Source: Golubevia sp. BC0850 | Taxonomy: Eukaryota; Basidiomycota; Exobasidiomycetes; Golubeviales; Golubeviaceae | Assembly (NCBI GenBank): GCA_012976225.1 | Contig: JAAVVG010000042.1 | Span: 1-64,000 of the forward strand | Length of the DNA stretch: 64,000 nucleotides | Reading direction: 5' to 3' | Part shown: one piece after another, positions 35,501 through 45,783 of the stretch | How positions within the stretch are numbered: position 1 is the first letter of the stretch | Layout: every line of letters starts with the position of its first letter | The notes under the pieces: generated by a model | What the model was told of the DNA's origin: nothing | The model's input: the letters and a program-made list of their open reading frames with translations, nothing else | The model's database searches: none | Made by a program: the position numbers and the translations under genes

Positions 35501-37412
35501 TTGTACTTGAAGGACAATATTCCCTTGAAGAGTCTTCTTCCCAAACTTTCGGAACATCTCCAATCAAGTCAAAATTAGGTTTACTAGGAGGCATAGGAAG
35601 AGGTCTAGATCCTCCACCACTCTTGCTACTCGAAGAAGAAGGTAAAGAATTCGGAACCCCAGGAAATTGACTTTCATTCGATTTCTCAAAATCATCTAGA
35701 CTTGGATATTGAGAGTTGAATTCAGAAGCAGTTGGGATATGTGGGAACCTTGTTTCTTGATCTTGATCTTGAGCCTCTTCTTCTTCATTGATCCCATTCT
35801 TTCGATCCTGATTTTGATTTCTTCCAGACCCACCAACATAACCTAGTTGTCCAACCACATCTTTACCATCTCTAACTTCCTTTCTAAGATTCTCAGCAAT
35901 TGAATCTAGGTTCCCCTCGATTGCTGGTGAGGGAGATCTAGTTGAATTCCTTATTTCTTCCCCTTCTTCCCTTTCTCTAGATCTTGAGATTGAATCTTCT
36001 TCCGATTTCCCACTTCTGTTAGATTCAGACCTTTCCCTGACTCCAGCACTCGACCTTCCAAGACCCTTTGAAATCCTCTTATTCCCAGAACTAGTGACTT
36101 CAGAACTCATTCCTTGATTTTTTAAGGCTTCTAATCTAGCTGCTAGACTATTTGGATCTGATTTTCCGTTCCCTTTCTCGTTTTCTTTTCGGTTTGGATC
36201 TGCTAGATTTAAGGAACCTAGGTCTTTTAAGATTGAGTTTGAGGAGATCGGATTGGAGGAGACAGAGATGTAGTTTGAGTTTGAAGGTAAAGGCGTAGTT
36301 GAAGGATGAGTAGAAGTAGAAGCCACATGACCTGTCGAAGTAGGAGTACTGGAATTCGAAGAAGCTTTGGATCTAGAAGGAGTAGAGAGTAGAGTCGAAG
36401 CGTTCCTTTCCTCTCTTTCTCGTAAGAGCTCTTCTACTCTGTTGCATCTCGAGATCAGTTCTGGTGTGCTCTGAGAAGGTAAAAGATGGGATGAAGGGGT
36501 TCGAAATCAGCATTCTAAGTCGACTTTAGATTCTTTAAACGTTTACTTGAAGAAAGAAGAAAGAAGAGGAGGGAGACTGAAAGAGAGATAGGATAGAGAA
36601 AGAAAGAGTACTAACCTCCTGCAAATTCTTAAACCTCCTCCAAGTTTCATCTTTCTTGAGTCTGTGATCTTTAAAATCTGGAGCTGTTGGACAAAAGGAG
36701 ATGATGCTGTGAGGTGAGATTAGAAGGAAGGAAAGGGACGGGACGGGAGAGGTGAGTAGAATGAATGATTGCGACGTCGATAGACCCCATACTACAAGCA
36801 AACAGAAAGCGACCGGAGCAGAGAAGAAGATGGAAAGTCGACAAATGGAAAGGAGACCCAAAACTCATTAAGTGTTCTTACGCAAATCTGGCAAGTCTAT
36901 CTGCTGCGAATGAACTTCAAGAGCCTACCCAACCTCCCTGTCCCTCTCCCTCTCTGTGGTCCTTCCCATTCTCTCACATCTGTACTTCTTCCTTCCTTTC
37001 CCCTTCCCCTCAACTCCTCACCCCCTCCCTCTCGCCGCTCGGACACTCACGCTGCAGCCTTCCTGTAATTCAAGAAAGCGTCCTCCAAACTACCCTGCTG
37101 ATCGCTTCCTCTAGCTCTCTCTATCAAACCTTCAGCTGCATGAATGTAAGACTTGACAGAAAAGCCAGATTCGTAAAAAGGTAAAGGGTTAGCCTTCTTC
37201 AGTTCAGCTGGATGATTTGGTGAGATGAAGACGGAGGAGGAGGAGGAAGAAGAAGAGGAAGGCATCGGTTGAAGAGTAGATGAAGATGTTGATACTGATG
37301 GGTTAGAAGAGGGAGTAGAAGAGGGAGTAGAAGGAGTTGGAAGAGATAGAGATAACCTTCGTTGAGTAGTGGAAGTGGAAGTTGAAGTTGGAGATCGTGG
37401 ATTATTTGACAT
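32505..37412 (-). CDS. Ubiquitin-specific protease with USP8-type N-terminus and rhodanese-like domain
   Basis: Seven exons give 1,357 residues: 37051-37412, 36616-36706, 33833-36470, 33334-33755, 32807-33242, 32627-32709 and 32505-32546. A helical USP8-dimer/MIT-like region (VKSYIHAAEGLIERAR, AFLNYRKAAAIISF) comes first. A rhodanese-like domain follows (LEILLIDLRSREEFENGRI), about residues 480-610; its active-site Cys is not obvious. The USP catalytic domain starts at GLKNVGNSCYMNATLQC (nucleophile Cys near residue 1010), then QHDSQEFLVFLLDGL. Zinc-type Cys pairs MTCLTCG and WHCPSCKK come next, and GSLNTGHYTATIRNDGNWW holds the catalytic His. The protein ends SPYVLWFRRRL. This architecture matches Doa4/Ubp4-Ubp5 and USP8, which strip ubiquitin from cargo at endosomes. 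The first intron contains a foreign repeat at 36838-36988. Confidence 0.92.
36838..36988 (+). repeat. Near-identical copy of the repeated-family upstream region, inside the first intron of the USP gene
   Basis: About 150 bases starting GACAAATGGAAAGGAGACCC match 31857-31714 read on the opposite strand, with only a handful of differences by eye. The ends of the match are sharp: CATCTG-ACTT on the right, GACAAATGG on the left. The piece lies wholly within the intron 36707-37050 of the deubiquitinase, so it should be removed by splicing. Confidence 0.85.
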
Positions 37413-37828
37413 GTCCTAGTTGAGGATTGACGGAATGTTCTAGAAAGATTTGAATGATGAGTGAGTTGATTCAGATCATCTAATGGAAAAAGAGAGGGGA
37501 TAGTGATACAGAGTGGAGAGAGTGAGAACTCAAAGTTGAAGCTGTGCTTTGGCTGAGTTGAACTGGAAGCGATTGCTTTAACGTTTCTCCCTGTTTGATT
37601 CTTTCGTTCAGTTTAATCAGTTTGGTTTTTTTGATCTTCAATTCTGATCTTCTTTTTGTAGAATTGAATCTGCTGTGTTGCTGAAAGATTCACTTCAACT
37701 TCAACGCTTCAACCGTCCTCGTCGATCTCAAGCCTTTCGCGGTTGACACGGTCAAAATTTCCGGGTATTTAGCGTGTCATACAACTTTTCTAATCATCTT
37801 TTTCTTTCCCACCCAAACCACCATTACC
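37413..37828. promoter_or_regulatory. Shared divergent promoter region (USP gene and BNA1)
   Basis: The deubiquitinase and 3-hydroxyanthranilate dioxygenase genes start 416 bases apart and face outward, so both promoters must lie here. A CT-rich run and a TTTTTTGATCTTC stretch are present. No specific regulator site can be named. Confidence 0.45.
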
Positions 37829-39404
37829 ATGTTACCACCTCTAAACTTCCACAAATGGATTTCAGAGAACTCACATTTACTTCAACCACCAGTTGGTAAT
37901 TTCTGTCTTTTTAAGAGTGAGTGCATAAACGTTTAACCGTCATCTAATCTCATGTCATTCCCTTCCTACACTCACTCTACTTTCCCTCTGACCTCCATTC
38001 TTTTCTTATCTTCATACATTTCGATCTCACTCTTTTCAGCCTCTGATTACACAGTGATGGTAGTAGGAGGACCCAACGCCAGATCAGATTATCATTACCA
38101 ACCAACAGAAGAATTCTTCTATCAATATAAAGGTGCTATGACTTTGAAAGTCATTGAGGATGGAAAATTCAAGGACGTTGAAATTGGAGAGGGTGAAATG
38201 TTTGTTTTGCCAGGTGAGTCGTACAATGGAATTCTTGAGTGAGTGAGTGAGAGGGAGCAGAGGTGGAGCTGCGAGGAGCTTAGCAAGCCTTGTCAGAAGG
38301 GGACTCAAGAAGTATGAAACGAATGACGCTTTTCATAGCAAAAGAACAAATTGAAATTCATGTCAGAAAGAAGGTGTAGAGAGAGTTTCTTCGAGAATCT
38401 CATTTGGAAAGCATTCCATGATCCGGAGATAAAGGTCTAAAATGACTAGGAATTTGAGGGCCCTCCAAGGAAGCCTTGGAGTCTTCAGAAGCTTCAACAA
38501 ATAGCGAGTCTCAAGAAGTCGTTTCTTCAATCATTCAATCTCCTCAAAGTGGCATTGATAAAGATTTCCTCGACTCGGGGCCTCAGAAGGGTCTTACGAC
38601 ATCCAAAGGTCTCTCTAAGATTGTTTTTCTAGCAATCTCCCTTCTCTTACAAGCCTGGGTTGAAATCATTAAACCAGATCCAAGCCCTCAAGCTCTCACT
38701 ATTCTCATCTAGAAGGAGAATCTTTGAACTTCTCTGGGGTTCCCCTAATGCCTTCTTCTCAATTCTTCCATTTCCTTCTCTATGTGCTTCTGCTCTTTTC
38801 TAACTCCCTCTGAACCTATTTTTCGTCTCCATCTCCATTTCCTTTCCCCCTTTTCCACTTCCACTTCCTTTTCCTCCCCCTCCCCCATCTTCAACTTCAA
38901 ATCCCCCCTCTTCTTTCGAAAACTTCTGCCTTTCTATGGTTTACAGCCTACACACCACATTCACCTTGCAGATATGAAAACACAATTGGACTGGTTGTAG
39001 AAAGAACTCGGCCTAAAGGATTGGAAGGTGAGATTCTTCAACAAGTAGCTTCATACGGAAATTCAAGATCCAGATTGGGTGGAATGCACGGTAGAGGGCT
39101 TTTCTATTTCAACCTTTCATAAGAATTTCCTCCAACCTAAACCTTCTACTTCCACAGAATTGCTGATCTCTTTCTCTCTCTCTTCCTTCTCATTCCAGAC
39201 GCCATGCGTTGGTACTGTCCATCTCCAGCTCATAAATCTCCAACCATCATCAAAGAATCAAGATTCATCTGTACGGACTTAGGAACCCAATTGAAACCAG
39301 TTATAGATGATTGGAAAGCTGATGTTGAAGGTAGGAAATGTGGGGATTGTGGGAGAGTTGCAGGGGAGAGGGAACTGATCGAGGGGGAGAGGATTGGAAA
39401 TTAG
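37829..39404 (+). CDS. BNA1: 3-hydroxyanthranilate 3,4-dioxygenase
   Basis: Four exons give 177 residues, the usual fungal length: 37829-37916, 38055-38213, 38947-39027 and 39199-39404. The start [18 protein letters not shown] and the cupin core [33 protein letters not shown] and EGEMFVLPG are diagnostic. The iron ligands expected in this family are all visible: His in DYHY, Glu in TEEFFY, His in YTPHSP. The C-terminus keeps the extra Cys-rich region [11 protein letters not shown] with CGDCG, a second metal site in bacterial and fungal enzymes. It opens the ring of 3-hydroxyanthranilate on the kynurenine route, giving the precursor of quinolinate and NAD. The second intron (38214-38946) is 733 nt, far longer than others in the window. 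Confidence 0.93.
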
Positions 39405-40244
39405 AAAGAAGGATGAGAATCAGGAGGAGAGGAATTTTAGATTTCGAAGAATAGAAAGAGGGTTGAGAATCAGGCCATCAGGTGGAGAGGAATTGTAGGA
39501 GGGTCAGGCAAGGAGAGGAAATGTATTAGTAGTAGGACTTTATAGCTTTGATTTTTTGAATTCGTTAATGCGTTTCGGCTCGTTTTGCGTAGATAGATGA
39601 GGGATGAATGGTTGAGACGAGAGAGAAGGATGACTTTGGAATGTCCGGTGATGGGTGACTTCATCCTTCTTTGGATTTAAAGAAAGAAAGGGAGGTCAAA
39701 GGCTTGTTCCGGACTCAAGATGAAGGAGACCATCTCAAGCGAAAGTCTATAGAGTTCGAGAATATTACAGATGACAAAAAGATTTCGTTTGGTTTCATTA
39801 TGAAATTGAACAAAAGGTCTGAAGCTAAGAAATCGAAGGGAAAAAAAGCTGGACCGACCGAGGGAATCGACGCTTGACGACCGACAAGATGGAAACTGGA
39901 AATCCCTCCTTTCCCAACTCTTGGTCGGGCACTTTCTGTTCTTTGTTTCGTTCCGGTTTGGATTTTCGCACTTGGTGTTGCTCCCTTTTGAGAAGGTTTG
40001 ATTGTGCTCTGTGGATTTCGAAGGGTGTAATGGTAATGAGAGTATGCTTGGATCTTATCTCTAATACCTGATGCCTACTTTATGTCCTGTCTCCTTCACT
40101 GAAGAGAAACTGAAGGACTTGAGTATCAATTGATATTCGGAAAGGTTTGATGGCAAATAACAGTTTATCTTCTCCTGAGTGAGATCTTCCTTCCTTTCCT
40201 TCTTTCCTTCCATTTCCACAGTCTTCCCAACCCCGTCTTGAAAA

Positions 40245-40381
40245 ATCGAACAAGCTCAAATTCAACTCAAGGAGTTCAGATCTCTGTACGAAGCTCAACT
40301 AGATGGATCAAAACTCACCGAAACTAAGAAGCTGGATTTCAGAAGACACATGGACGAGATGCTTAGAGATTTGGAGGAGTA
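40245..40381 (+). repeat. Solo 3' tail of the unknown repeated family
   Basis: This is closely similar to the last part of copy 1 (18345-18492). It reads IEQAQIQLKEFRSLYEAQ, LDGSKLTETKKLDFRRH, then MLRDLEE and a stop at 40379-40381. Nothing upstream belongs to the family, so only the 3' end is present. Confidence 0.8.
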
Positions 40382-40602
40382 AAACGATGGCCAAGAAGGA
40401 GCTGGGCTGAGTTGAGAATGTGAGTAGACCACCAATCAATATCACAATCCCCAAAGGCACTCTCCATGAAAGAAAGAGCTGATGTGTCTTGAACACGTTC
40501 TTCACTTCTTTCCTTTTCCACGCCAGGTTCCAACGATTCTCAATTGAAAGAGGGAAAAACTCTCTTTCCTCTCTCTCCACTTTGAGGCTAAAAAATTATT
40601 CG

Positions 40603-40666
40603 ATTCAATTCAATTCAATTCAACTCAACTCAACTCAACTCAACTCAATTCAATTCAATTCAATTC
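40603..40666 (+). repeat. Pentanucleotide microsatellite (CAATT/CAACT)n
   Basis: Roughly a dozen tandem five-base units: outer units read CAATT and the central block reads CAACT. The nested pattern suggests one variant spread through the middle of an older CAATT array. Confidence 0.9.
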
Positions 40667-41472
40667 GCTCTCCTCTCTCTCACTCAATCCGTTCCGAAGC
40701 AAAGAGTACAAGACCGCTCTCCGTTGCGAGTAAAAACCAAACCAACGTCAAGCCAAATGCCGCATTTAAGAGCAGACGTTCAAAATTGGGAATTGAAAAG
40801 CAGTGAACAGAGAAGAAGAGAAGACAATCGATCCCGAAACCTAAGATTCCTTCCAGCTGGAATGTTCTGCTGAAGCCGTCGTCCCTTCCATTCCTCTCTC
40901 GCGGCGGAATTCCAGAAGTCCACTTCATTTCTACTGTCAGTACCAATCAAACGACGCCTCATCCTACATCATCTTGATGGCATCGTTCAGCAAGCCTTTG
41001 CTCTCACCCTTTTCTCTCCTTGCTCTCGCTTTCCTCAGTTCTCCCTGCTGCCGAGCTTTCTCCCCTCTCCTATTATTCCAAATTCAATAGAAACCCCCAA
41101 AATCTAGCTTCCCACATGTCTTCCAGGAAAGAAAGTCGAAATCTTAATTTGAGGTTACAAAATCTCACCTCCATTCCGAAGAATGAATGCATGCAACCGC
41201 TTTCAAAGACTTTGGAATGTAATTCTGAAATTGATCTGGTGGGGTAATCGCAGTTGGCCTTGGATCACGATGAGGCGATTTGAGGTGAAAGAAAAGTATT
41301 ACAGGTGTTGAAAGAGAGGTTTTGAACTTGAAATGGAGGTAGGTTCCTTAGAAGGTTGGGAGGGTCTTGTAGGTAGAAGATAAGAAGGGCAATCTGAGTG
41401 AAAGAGAAGGGTTCAACTTGAATTCATAGTGAATACTTAGAGTCCCATAATCAGTCTGCAGTTCTGAAGAGG

Positions 41473-41949
41473 TTAAATCAAAGATTTGAGCGGGGCAAAA
41501 GAGTTCATCGATCCTTGCTCGTTGCCATTCTTTTCAGCTTCCCTCTGCAAGTCAACCATAATCCTGGATGAGTCATGGGTACAAAATCTCTGAATCTGAA
41601 AATTCCCCCAAGTTTGGAGAGGAGACTCTGCAGAGTAAATTGCCAAGTTGATCTTAGAGGAAGAATCTTCAATCTTCTTTGTTGAAACTTTGAGCAGAGA
41701 AGATGAATCTGTCCAGGCTATCGTTTGAAAGTACTGGAAGATCTCGAATGGTTTGAATTGGTCCCAACTTCTGAAATCCGATGTTTGAGGCTCGACTTCA
41801 AAGGAAGCGAGTTGCAGTTCCTGTCTAGAATCTAGAAGCTCTGTGGACCAGCGATCTTTTGGAACCTTGATAGATATGTGTAACCAGCAATGAAGACTGC
41901 TGGCAAAGATCCGAGTGGTTTCTCTGTCGGTAAGCCCTAGGAAAGGGAG
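41473..41949 (-). CDS. Unassigned coding exon (C-terminal part), no start found
   Basis: An open frame of about 158 codons lies on the minus strand, from an acceptor-like TTAG at 41950 to the stop TAA at 41473. It reads FLGLTDRETTRIFASSLHCW, LHISIKVPKDRWSTEL, SWDQFKPFEIFQYFQTIAW and MVDLQREAEKNGNEQ. Composition is well balanced, with many aromatic residues and a Trp-rich pattern, unlike a chance frame. It has no early ATG, so it is easy to miss. Upstream exons would lie above 41950. I do not recognise a family. It may be an internal/last exon or a relic. Confidence 0.4.
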   Translation of the reverse strand, partial: LPFLGLTDRETTRIFASSLHCWLHISIKVPKDRWSTELLDSRQELQLASFEVEPQTSDFRSWDQFKPFEIFQYFQTIAWTDSSSLLKVSTKKIEDSSSKINLAIYSAESPLQTWGNFQIQRFCTHDSSRIMVDLQREAEKNGNEQGSMNSFAPLKSLI

Positions 41950-42123
41950 CTAATCGGAGATGGAAACTCATTAAGAGAGGGCAAAGAGAACCAGGCGCAA
42001 AAGTCGAAGCAATGACCTATGAAACACAATGATAAATCAAGCGCACTACTTTTTTCCAATGTGTTCGGCTCCACAAACTTGTTCGAAGTTCAAAATGAGA
42101 GACTCGAAGGCCAGCATGGTAGC

Positions 42124-42322
42124 CTAGTGTTGCTTCTTCTCGAAAGACCGTCTATCCACCCTCACAGCTCTTCCTTTCCAACCTACAACCTCATTGAACC
42201 ATTCTAAATTTTAACTGAGAGGACAGTATAACGTACTCACCAATGAGATGAGCTGGCAACTGGAAGGTTTTCAATTGTCCTACCCCCTTCCCTTCTTCCT
42301 CGACTGACGTCCCCAACGAGCT
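42124..42322 (-). CDS. Possible two-exon C-terminal fragment of an unknown protein
   Basis: Two minus-strand pieces splice cleanly (42241-42322 with a GTGAGT donor, then 42124-42203). They read VEEEGKGVGQLKTFQLPAHL and IEWFNEVVGWKGRAVRVD, followed by RRSFEKKQH and a stop. The join is phase-consistent and the sequence is protein-like. No 5' end is visible and no family is recognised. It could belong with the exon at 41473-41949 if the TAG at 42124 is bypassed by splicing, but I found no evidence for that. Confidence 0.3.
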
Positions 42323-42951
42323 CTACCTCTGACTGCTCCCGGAGCCATTCTATCAATACGATGAGACTCAAGAGTTGAGAGTCTGACATATCCAACTACT
42401 CCTACCATCCGGCCTCTCAGTGCCTGATGCCTGATGCTTGATAGTTGTGGCAAAGTTATCAGCTTTCCTTCCGTATTGAATGAAAGATGATCATATTGAG
42501 TTCTAGAAGTGATTTGACTTGAATAGCAGTAGCAACAGTAACAGTAGTAGAAAGACGTTCAATGTCCAAGCTTGAAGCTCCCAACACTTTGCGAGATGGG
42601 AACGGAGGACTGATGGGCTTGATGAATCTCGACTTGTTGCTTCTCGGATTGGCTTAATGAGGAAGAAACAAGTACTAATAGGACGCTATGTTGATTTTGA
42701 GGATCCGAATGCTTTGATTGATCTTTCAGTCGTGAAAGAGGATGGAACAAGTCAAGAAGAAGAGACCAACAAGCTTCCAAAGGGCTTCGACGAATCAACG
42801 TATCAACGATCTCTTGCAAAAATTCGGATCTCGCCATCTTTACCAGATCTGGCTATTTAAGAGAACAGTTCTTTTTTCTTTTCCTTTGTTTCCTTCCACC
42901 TCCCATCTCTCTTCCACTCCCCTTTTCCCCACACTCTTTTACTCTTTACTC

Positions 42952-45200
42952 ATGACCAGCATGAGATTTCTAGCTCTCATCGCCTTACTTCCTTCTTTGG
43001 TTCTCTCAGCACCTTTAGACGTCAAAAGAGCACAAGGACAATCTCTTCCACCTCCATCTCTTGATCCATTTTACAAAGTTCCTTCAAACATTTCAACTTA
43101 TGAGAGAGGTCAAGTGGTCGAGAAAAGAGACGTTGCAACGAACGTTGATGGCGGGAACACCGCAACCTCTTACCAGGTTAGTCAGAGATTGTCAAGGATC
43201 AGAACGAAGATGAAGATAGCAGAGAGGAGATGGCGGAGGGAAGAAAACGAGGCTCCGGGATTTCTCTCTGATTGCCGCCTCGAGTCAACATCTCTGAAAC
43301 TTCCATGACTGATGAAAGCTTTTGTTTTGGATTTATTTAATCAACAGGTCAGCTACAGGTCCACAACAACTCTTCAAAATCCCGATTTGACAGTAGGTTC
43401 GTAATCTCCCTTCCCTCCCTCTGGATTCCCCTGAGAGTTATTCTCATCTTTCTACCGTCTTCCTTCTTGAAGCAACCATCTGGACTCCTTCAAATCCTTC
43501 CGTTAATCCAAGCAAAATTTTCAGCTATCAAGCATATGAGTGAGTTCCAATGCATCTCTTCAACTCCTGGCCGCCCTCTCACCTCCTTATTCTTCTTCCA
43601 ACAGAGACGCGGTAGCTCTCGACTGCAACCCAAGTTGGGCTTTCACCAAGCCAACAGATTCAGCGAACATCTTCATCAGTTCTCTCGACGCACCTCTGTA
43701 CATCAATTACGCTCTCTCTAAAGGATGGTATGTCGTTGGTAAGTAACACCTTCTCGACAGTCCCCCTCTATCCAGCTCACCTCGCATGCTTCTCATTCCA
43801 TCGTTTTCTCAGCTGCCGACCACGAAGGATCTCAATCAGCTTTCATTTCTGGACGTCAACAAGGTCAAGCAGTCTTAGATGGTGTTAGAGCTTTGATGAA
43901 CTCTGAAAACTTGGCAACAGATTCTCAAATCGGATTACTTGGATATTCAGGTGGTGCTTCTGCAACTGTTTGGGCTACTAATATGCATGAAAGCTATGCT
44001 CCGGAATTAAATGTTATAGGGGCTGCTCATGGTGGTGAGTGATATGAGCGTGGAGGTAGAATTGAGAGTTCTTGAGAAGATGCAAAAGGATAACAAGAGA
44101 AAAACCCACTCCACATATCAAAGGCACCCCAATTGATACGAAGGGACTCTTCAACTTCCTCAACAAAAGCTTCTTCGCTGGGTTCGTAGGTGCAGTGAGT
44201 ATGGAACCCCTCTTTTTGGTCCTTTAGCAAGAACTGAATGCTTCTCTTCCAAATTTCTGACAAAATCTTTCTTCCTGATCTCCAAATTAATACTTGTTCC
44301 GATTTTCTATCTGCTAGGGAGTCGTAGGTCTTTCAAATGCTTATCCAGATTTGGCTGAATTCGTTCAGAATTACACAACTCCAGCTGGAAAGAAGCTGAT
44401 CGCCAAGTACAAGCAATCAGATTACTGTATCGCTCAGGTGGCTTTAGGAAATCCATTCGACGATATCTTCAAGGTCAGTTTCGGAGCTAGTCTTGGAGAC
44501 CGCGATTTTGACTGACTTCAGAGACTGACCTCCTTTTCTTTTAACTCTGCCCACTCTCTGGCGTTTCCGTTTCTCTTGACTCTCTCTGACACTGGCTCTC
44601 ATAGTACATCACGATCGACAATCCTCTAGAGGAACCAGTTCCAAAAGCGATCTTGGCTCAAGAAACCCTCTCGATTGAGAACGCAGCTGATCCTTCTCAG
44701 ATCTCGACTCCTAAATTCCCACGTTATATCTTCCATGGACTAGGTGAGTAAACCGATCCAGTTTCGACTACTCTGAGTTGCTTTGTCCGATCGGTCCTTA
44801 ACACCACCTTTTCCCCTCGCCTCTCGGTTGCACGAATCCTCTCTCTTTTCTCTCCCACTGCCCCGATCTCCGACCAACTTTTCCAGAGGATGGCATCATT
44901 CCTTACAAGACAGCTAAGGAATACGTTGTCCAACAGTGTGATACAGGAGCGGATATCACCTTCAACACTCTTCCCATCGCCGAACATCTGTTGGGAGAAG
45001 TCTTGGGCTTGGTTCCAGCTCTCAGTTGGATGACTAGAGCTTTTGAAGGTCAGAATCCAAAAGTTAAGTGTGGAACTTCGACTCCACAAATCCCGATTCG
45101 TTCTAAAAAGGCTAGGGAGGTCATCGGAGATGATGGAGTCAAGTACCTTCTGTCTTTGAATGGAAAGAAAGATGCTTTTGGTCAGACTTTCCACCTTTAA
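42952..45200 (+). CDS. Secreted lipase (LIP/secretory lipase family)
   Basis: Nine exons give 458 residues: 42952-43176, 43348-43396, 43473-43539, 43605-43738, 43813-44034, 44124-44194, 44318-44473, 44605-44743 and 44887-45200. The N-terminus MTSMRFLALIALLPSLVLSA is a clear signal peptide, followed by PLDVKR, a possible Kex2 site. The alpha/beta-hydrolase core includes IWTPSNPSVNPSKIFSYQAY, GWYVVAADHEGSQSAFISGR and the nucleophile elbow GLLGYSGGASATVW (Ser in GYSGG). The charge-relay Asp (FHGLEDGIIPYKTAKEY) and His (LPIAEHLLGE) follow. This matches the fungal secretory lipase family that includes Candida LIP enzymes. It should split acylglycerols outside the cell. Most donors are GTGAGT-like; the second exon ends at a GTTCGT donor, the weakest point of the model. 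Confidence 0.9.
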
Positions 45201-45783
45201 CTTCAGGTTTATCGCTTCTAGCTCGCAAGTAGGGTGAACACACATTCTTTCCACGTTCCCAACTTTCCATTCTCTTGCGCACTGCTTCAGTCTACACTTA
45301 CGCATACCTTCATTAGCTGCTGGCTTTGCCTTTTTCCATCCCTTTGTATCACCTTTTTCAAACTCGTTTCATCTTTGCGTAAGGCGCTCTTGTCAACATC
45401 TCACTCCATCCTCTCAAGTAGAAGAGGATGATTCCAACCCTGAGAATTAAAGGTACAAGCTGATCGTGTTCAGACATATCGACAAGGGTGGAGATCTCAT
45501 TCCCTGGTCTCCGAGTGTTGTTGACCCGAGCTCCTCTTTCACTTTTTGTTTCGTCTATGCTCGCGGTCCTTCTGGGAAGAGCTTTGTTGTATCGGAGCCT
45601 ACGAGCTCGAAAAGCTTTCAAGGGTCAAGATAGCATTTCGTCGTATTTACACAGAGCAGGTGGAAAATATAGACAGAAGCAATTAAAAGCAAAGAAAGAG
45701 CTAGGAGAGATAGGCGCTTCAGTAACAGTTGGCCTGTCCCACGGTTCAGATTCCAAGAACTAGTAGATATGTTGACGTCGAGC
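45201..45783. other. Convergent 3' flanks of the lipase and FMO genes
   Basis: Both neighbours end here. A frame at 45488-45763 (plus) includes a basic C-terminal stretch but no recognised motif, and no splice partner was found. Confidence 0.4.

Larger units (their letters stand above)
39405..41472. other. Gene-poor stretch with fragments
   Basis: Besides the family tail at 40245-40381 and the pentamer repeat at 40603-40666, I see no gene. A frame at 39671-39877 (KERE-, KRSEAKKSKGKKAG-) is Lys-rich and lacks an ATG. Short frames at 41020-41247 have no motif. Confidence 0.45.

Noticed and set aside
42380-42460. Minus-strand MVGVVGYV resembling a stretch of ribosomal protein L3
   Set aside because: Only about eight residues match and the following residues do not continue like L3, so chance is more likely than a ribosomal gene fragment.
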